34,775 bases of DNA, from assembly GCA_016930275.1 (NCBI GenBank), contig JAFGHA010000107.1, positions 1 to 34,775 of the forward strand, read 5' to 3'. The stretch is from Chitinispirillaceae bacterium. Its GTDB lineage: Bacteria; Fibrobacterota; Chitinivibrionia; Chitinivibrionales; Chitinispirillaceae. The translations under genes were made by a program, and so were the position numbers. Below, piece after piece: positions 32,217-34,775 of this stretch (the first letter of the stretch is position 1; each line of letters opens with the position of its first letter). Below the pieces are notes generated by a model. The model saw only the letters and a list, made by a program, of their open reading frames with translations, did not search any database and had not been told where the DNA came from.

Positions 32217-34775
32217 TCATCGATAAGGTATTATAATCGTTTTCTTCTGGTTCTTGGGGCCGAAAAATTCCACGTTTATCATATGGGTCGTTTCGGGAAC
32301 AAAGGTCGCGGCAATGGTGGCGTCACCATCCGAAAGAATCACACTGGTCTCCGTCCGGTAGCGATCGGTGATAACGGCGGTTCCGGACCGTACAATCCAT
32401 TCATGGAATTTGTATTTTGAAGCGGCCTCAGCCTGCAGTTGTACCTGTATTCCCTTCTGAACGGTAAGCGGTCCTTTCGGAGCGACCTTTCCCGAAGACC
32501 GATCATTTTCAATGGTAAGAATAAATGGTCCCCGCTCGGATTGAGAGGGGAAATCGGGCGGAATATACCCGGAGGCCGTATCGAAAAGGGCTTTGATGGT
32601 AACGTCATGCGTGCCCGGATTGATCTCTGTTTCCTGACTGAAACGGTCATGTATTTCGCATTGGGTACCTGCAACAGTCACCCATTGGAGGAATTTGTTG
32701 CCTTCGGCGGGTGTCGCTTTGAGCGGGATCCATTGATTCTGAGGAATCCAGACGTTTTTTTCCGGTTCGGTGATGCCGAGTCCGTTACTGAGCATGGTAA
32801 GCTCAACGGTCCTGGTCGTAAAACGGGCGGTAATATTGATATTGCCTGTTTTTTTCACGGTAAGCAGCTGTTCGCGAACGGTAAGGGTATCGGAAAAGTC
32901 AATATTTTCTTTCCCCGATTCAACCGACCAGCCGAGAAAAGCCGCTCGCGGATTGGCGACTGCCTTTATACCGAGCTGCTTTCCTTTGTACACAATCTGT
33001 GTGTCTGCGGGTTCCACATAGCCGCCCATGGTCGCATCGACGAACAGGGTACATATTTCATCGACGAATTCGGCAGCGACAATCGCATCGGTCGACGAAA
33101 GTCGCACTGTGGTGGTCGGTTTGAAAATGTCGGTAATGGTCGCGTCTCCGCCGACAACTTTCCACGAAGCGAACTGTTTGTCCCGTTGCGCAGTGGCGGT
33201 TATCGTACTGTGGGTGTTGTAAAACACCTTGGTGATCCCCGCCGGTGTGGTTGTCCCCGGTCCCTGGGCGTTGACGGTAAGATTGAATTGTTTCGTCACG
33301 ATTGCCGGAAACAGTTCACAGTTGGTATGGGGGCGCACCACGGTTTTTGTCCCGTTGACGATCGTCGCGTTGCCGACACGGGCAAACCAGTTCTTCAGTT
33401 CATATCCCTGATCGGTTTTGGTCGTGATCGTGACTGTTTCGCCGCGAGGCACCGCGACCGTTCCGCAGGGCACTACCGCAGCCCACTCATGGCCGTTTAT
33501 GGTAATCCAGTCGGTCTGATTTGATTTGTTGAAGCGGGCGCGTACCTGCACGTCGCCGCTGTCACACTGAATGGTGGTTGCCGGGATATACGGGTCTTCC
33601 AGAACCGCATGACCGCTGATCACTTCCCATCGGACAAACGAAAACTTCTCGTCGGGAACCGCTTTGACGGCAAGCGGAAAAGCGCTTTGAACCTTTGTGC
33701 CTTTTCCCGGAGTAACCGAACCGCCGGGAGTTGACAAAACATCACAATTGAATTCACGATGATCGAACTGGGCGGTGATACTTCCCGCATAATCTTCAAC
33801 GACAACGACGGCGCACGTCGAATCGGTGAAGACGACCTTCACGCCATCGGAAACGATCCATTTCTTCAGCATATATCCGAAATACGGATGGGCGGTTATT
33901 TTCCATGGTTTATTACGGGGCACCATGGCATCGCCTTCCGGCAGGGTATGCCCCTCACCTTTCGTCTCAACGGTAAGTGTGGCGGGAGTATCAGTAAACC
34001 TGGCGGCAATGATCGCATCGGAAGAGACACTCACCGTAGTGGAGCAGGCAGTGACATTGCCGATGACTGCGGTACCTTTGCGTACCTGCCAGCGGAGAAA
34101 CACGTACCCGGGATCGGGGCGTGCGGTAAGTTCTATCGCATATCCCTGTAACGCGGTCATTGTGTCCCCCGGAAGCACGGTTCCTCCCGTATCCGACCTT
34201 ATTATAAGGGTATGGGTGAGAGGAGGAGGACCTTTCATTGAACGGGCCATCTTGACGAATGTGTCGATCCGGCTGGTATCGCCCGGTGTCAGTACGCTGG
34301 TGTGTACCGTCGGGTTTTCGATTCCGACATAGGCGGCCGAAGGTGAACTGAAAAGGCACCAGTTCGAGTAGTCGGGATCCGGGATCATCGCCGAACCGGA
34401 AGTCATGAAAATTGCACTGCGCTCAGTTGAAGTATCATGGGTGACAATGGAAACGCATTTCGAGGGAGTCGTCAGTATCGTGGCGGGGGTAATCATATCG
34501 ACCGAACCGCGATGCTGGGCCTGGACATCAAAAATCGCCTGTCCTTTATTTACCCGTCCGGTTTCCGAAGTGCCCTCGAGGGAGAACAACAGCTCGGAAC
34601 CGGGCGGAATCAGCACCGTTGATCCACCGGCGATGAACCGGACCTGCGCCATCCCCGTTTCTCCGGTAGTGAGAACGGCACGGTTGAAGAGGAGCTCTCC
34701 CCGGGTGGTAAGAGAACGTTGACCGTTCGTTCCGTAGGAGGTCATTACCACGCCCCGAACCCGCGTCACCACGGC
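32217..34775 (-). CDS. FecR-domain protein with eight InlB-like repeats (5' end outside window)
   Basis: At least 852 residues; the frame is open at the window edge and the FecR domain is cut only slightly, so the true start with its export signal lies beyond. Residues 1-130 of the visible part are FecR-like (VTRVRGVV, GQRSLTTRGELLFNRAVLTTGE, GSTVLIPPGSELLFS, NKGQAIFDV, DMITPATILTTPS). About 187-826 are eight repeats of about 78 residues of the divergent InlB/bacterial-repeat type (GGTVLPGDT, ITAxPxxGYxFxxWxV, DAxIxARF). A short basic tail (KNQKKTIIIPYR) ends it. No sigma factor is visible, so the FecR domain here is probably structural or ligand-binding rather than part of an iron-signalling relay. 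The barrel gene follows directly. Confidence 0.88.
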   Translation of the reverse strand, partial: AVVTRVRGVVMTSYGTNGQRSLTTRGELLFNRAVLTTGETGMAQVRFIAGGSTVLIPPGSELLFSLEGTSETGRVNKGQAIFDVQAQHRGSVDMITPATILTTPSKCVSIVTHDTSTERSAIFMTSGSAMIPDPDYSNWCLFSSPSAAYVGIENPTVHTSVLTPGDTSRIDTFVKMARSMKGPPPLTHTLIIRSDTGGTVLPGDTMTALQGYAIELTARPDPGYVFLRWQVRKGTAVIGNVTACSTTVSVSSDAIIAARFTDTPATLTVETKGEGHTLPEGDAMVPRNKPWKITAHPYFGYMLKKWIVSDGVKVVFTDSTCAVVVVEDYAGSITAQFDHREFNCDVLSTPGGSVTPGKGTKVQSAFPLAVKAVPDEKFSFVRWEVISGHAVLEDPYIPATTIQCDSGDVQVRARFNKSNQTDWITINGHEWAAVVPCGTVAVPRGETVTITTKTDQGYELKNWFARVGNATIVNGTKTVVRPHTNCELFPAIVTKQFNLTVNAQGPGTTTPAGITKVFYNTHSTITATAQRDKQFASWKVVGGDATITDIFKPTTTVRLSSTDAIVAAEFVDEICTLFVDATMGGYVEPADTQIVYKGKQLGIKAVANPRAAFLGWSVESGKENIDFSDTLTVREQLLTVKKTGNINITARFTTRTVELTMLSNGLGITEPEKNVWIPQNQWIPLKATPAEGNKFLQWVTVAGTQCEIHDRFSQETEINPGTHDVTIKALFDTASGYIPPDFPSQSERGPFILTIENDRSSGKVAPKGPLTVQKGIQVQLQAEAASKYKFHEWIVRSGTAVITDRYRTETSVILSDGDATIAATFVPETTHMINVEFFGPKNQKKTIIIPYR
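32297..34214 (-). repeat. Eight InlB-like repeats (within the FecR protein)
   Basis: Units of about 78 residues share a G-G-x-V/T-x-P turn, an A-x-P-x-x-x-F-x-x-W strand pair and an I-x-A-x-F end. They are more diverged from each other than the InlB repeats of the giant protein, so the array is older. Confidence 0.82.

Noticed and set aside
32439-33524. A 361-residue open frame on the plus strand
   Set aside because: It is the mirror of the FecR-repeat gene; its sequence is rich in R, G, F and H with no domain pattern, as expected of an antisense shadow.

Overview
The window reads as chromosomal DNA of a Fibrobacterota bacterium, most likely from the Chitinispirillia/Chitinivibrionia side of the phylum. 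Three things point there: a TIGR02147-type regulator (a paralogous family known from Fibrobacter), a PorX-type response regulator with its probable kinase (regulators of the type IX secretion system, T9SS), and large secreted proteins, at least two of which end in what look like T9SS sorting domains. Base composition is moderately GC-rich, with AT-rich islands at about 15.75-15.9 kb, 17.5-17.64 kb and 20.6-21.2 kb. The assignment rests on protein families only. I saw no rRNA, tRNA, CRISPR array or intact insertion sequence.

Layout. 1-4.7 kb (minus strand): a membrane-anchored protein with EF-hand-like loops and a redoxin-like C-terminus, then a secreted GH5 endoglucanase with a carbohydrate-binding module and sorting domain, then an FG-GAP/VCBS propeller protein cut by the window edge. 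5.0-6.05 kb: a pyridoxamine-phosphate-oxidase-like flavoprotein and a YaiI/YqxD protein, converging. 6.2-10.9 kb (plus strand): a tight cluster serS - histidine kinase (PorY-like) - porX - tsaE. 11.0-15.75 kb (minus strand): a three-gene overlapping operon of TIGR02147 regulator, kelch-repeat lipoprotein and a secreted protein with a sorting domain; two direct repeats bracket its probable promoter. 16.1-20.7 kb: envelope glycan genes (a GT-C-like membrane glycosyltransferase, a SAM methyltransferase, a GtrB-like GT2) with an AAA_14/DUF4143 ATPase inserted behind an AT-rich palindromic stretch. 20.6-21.2 kb: decayed coding sequence. 21.2-30.0 kb (plus strand): a 2027-residue mosaic surface protein (Ig, 8 InlB-type repeats, 6 Calx-beta repeats, beta-helix), translationally coupled to a GH2 glycosidase, then a short GT2. 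30.0-34.8 kb (minus strand): a FecR-domain protein with eight InlB-like repeats (5' end outside the window) followed after 13 bases by an outer-membrane beta-barrel protein.

How it fits together. The window looks like surface and secretion biology of a polysaccharide-degrading, diderm bacterium. PorX and its kinase would control secretion, the GH5 enzyme and the 593-residue protein would be cargo, and the FecR/barrel pair and the giant mosaic protein are surface structures. The most interesting points are the porY-porX-tsaE linkage with a PorX whose PglZ domain has lost expected metal ligands, the operator-like repeats in front of the TIGR02147 operon, the FecR-repeat/barrel operon, and the block-duplicated giant protein.
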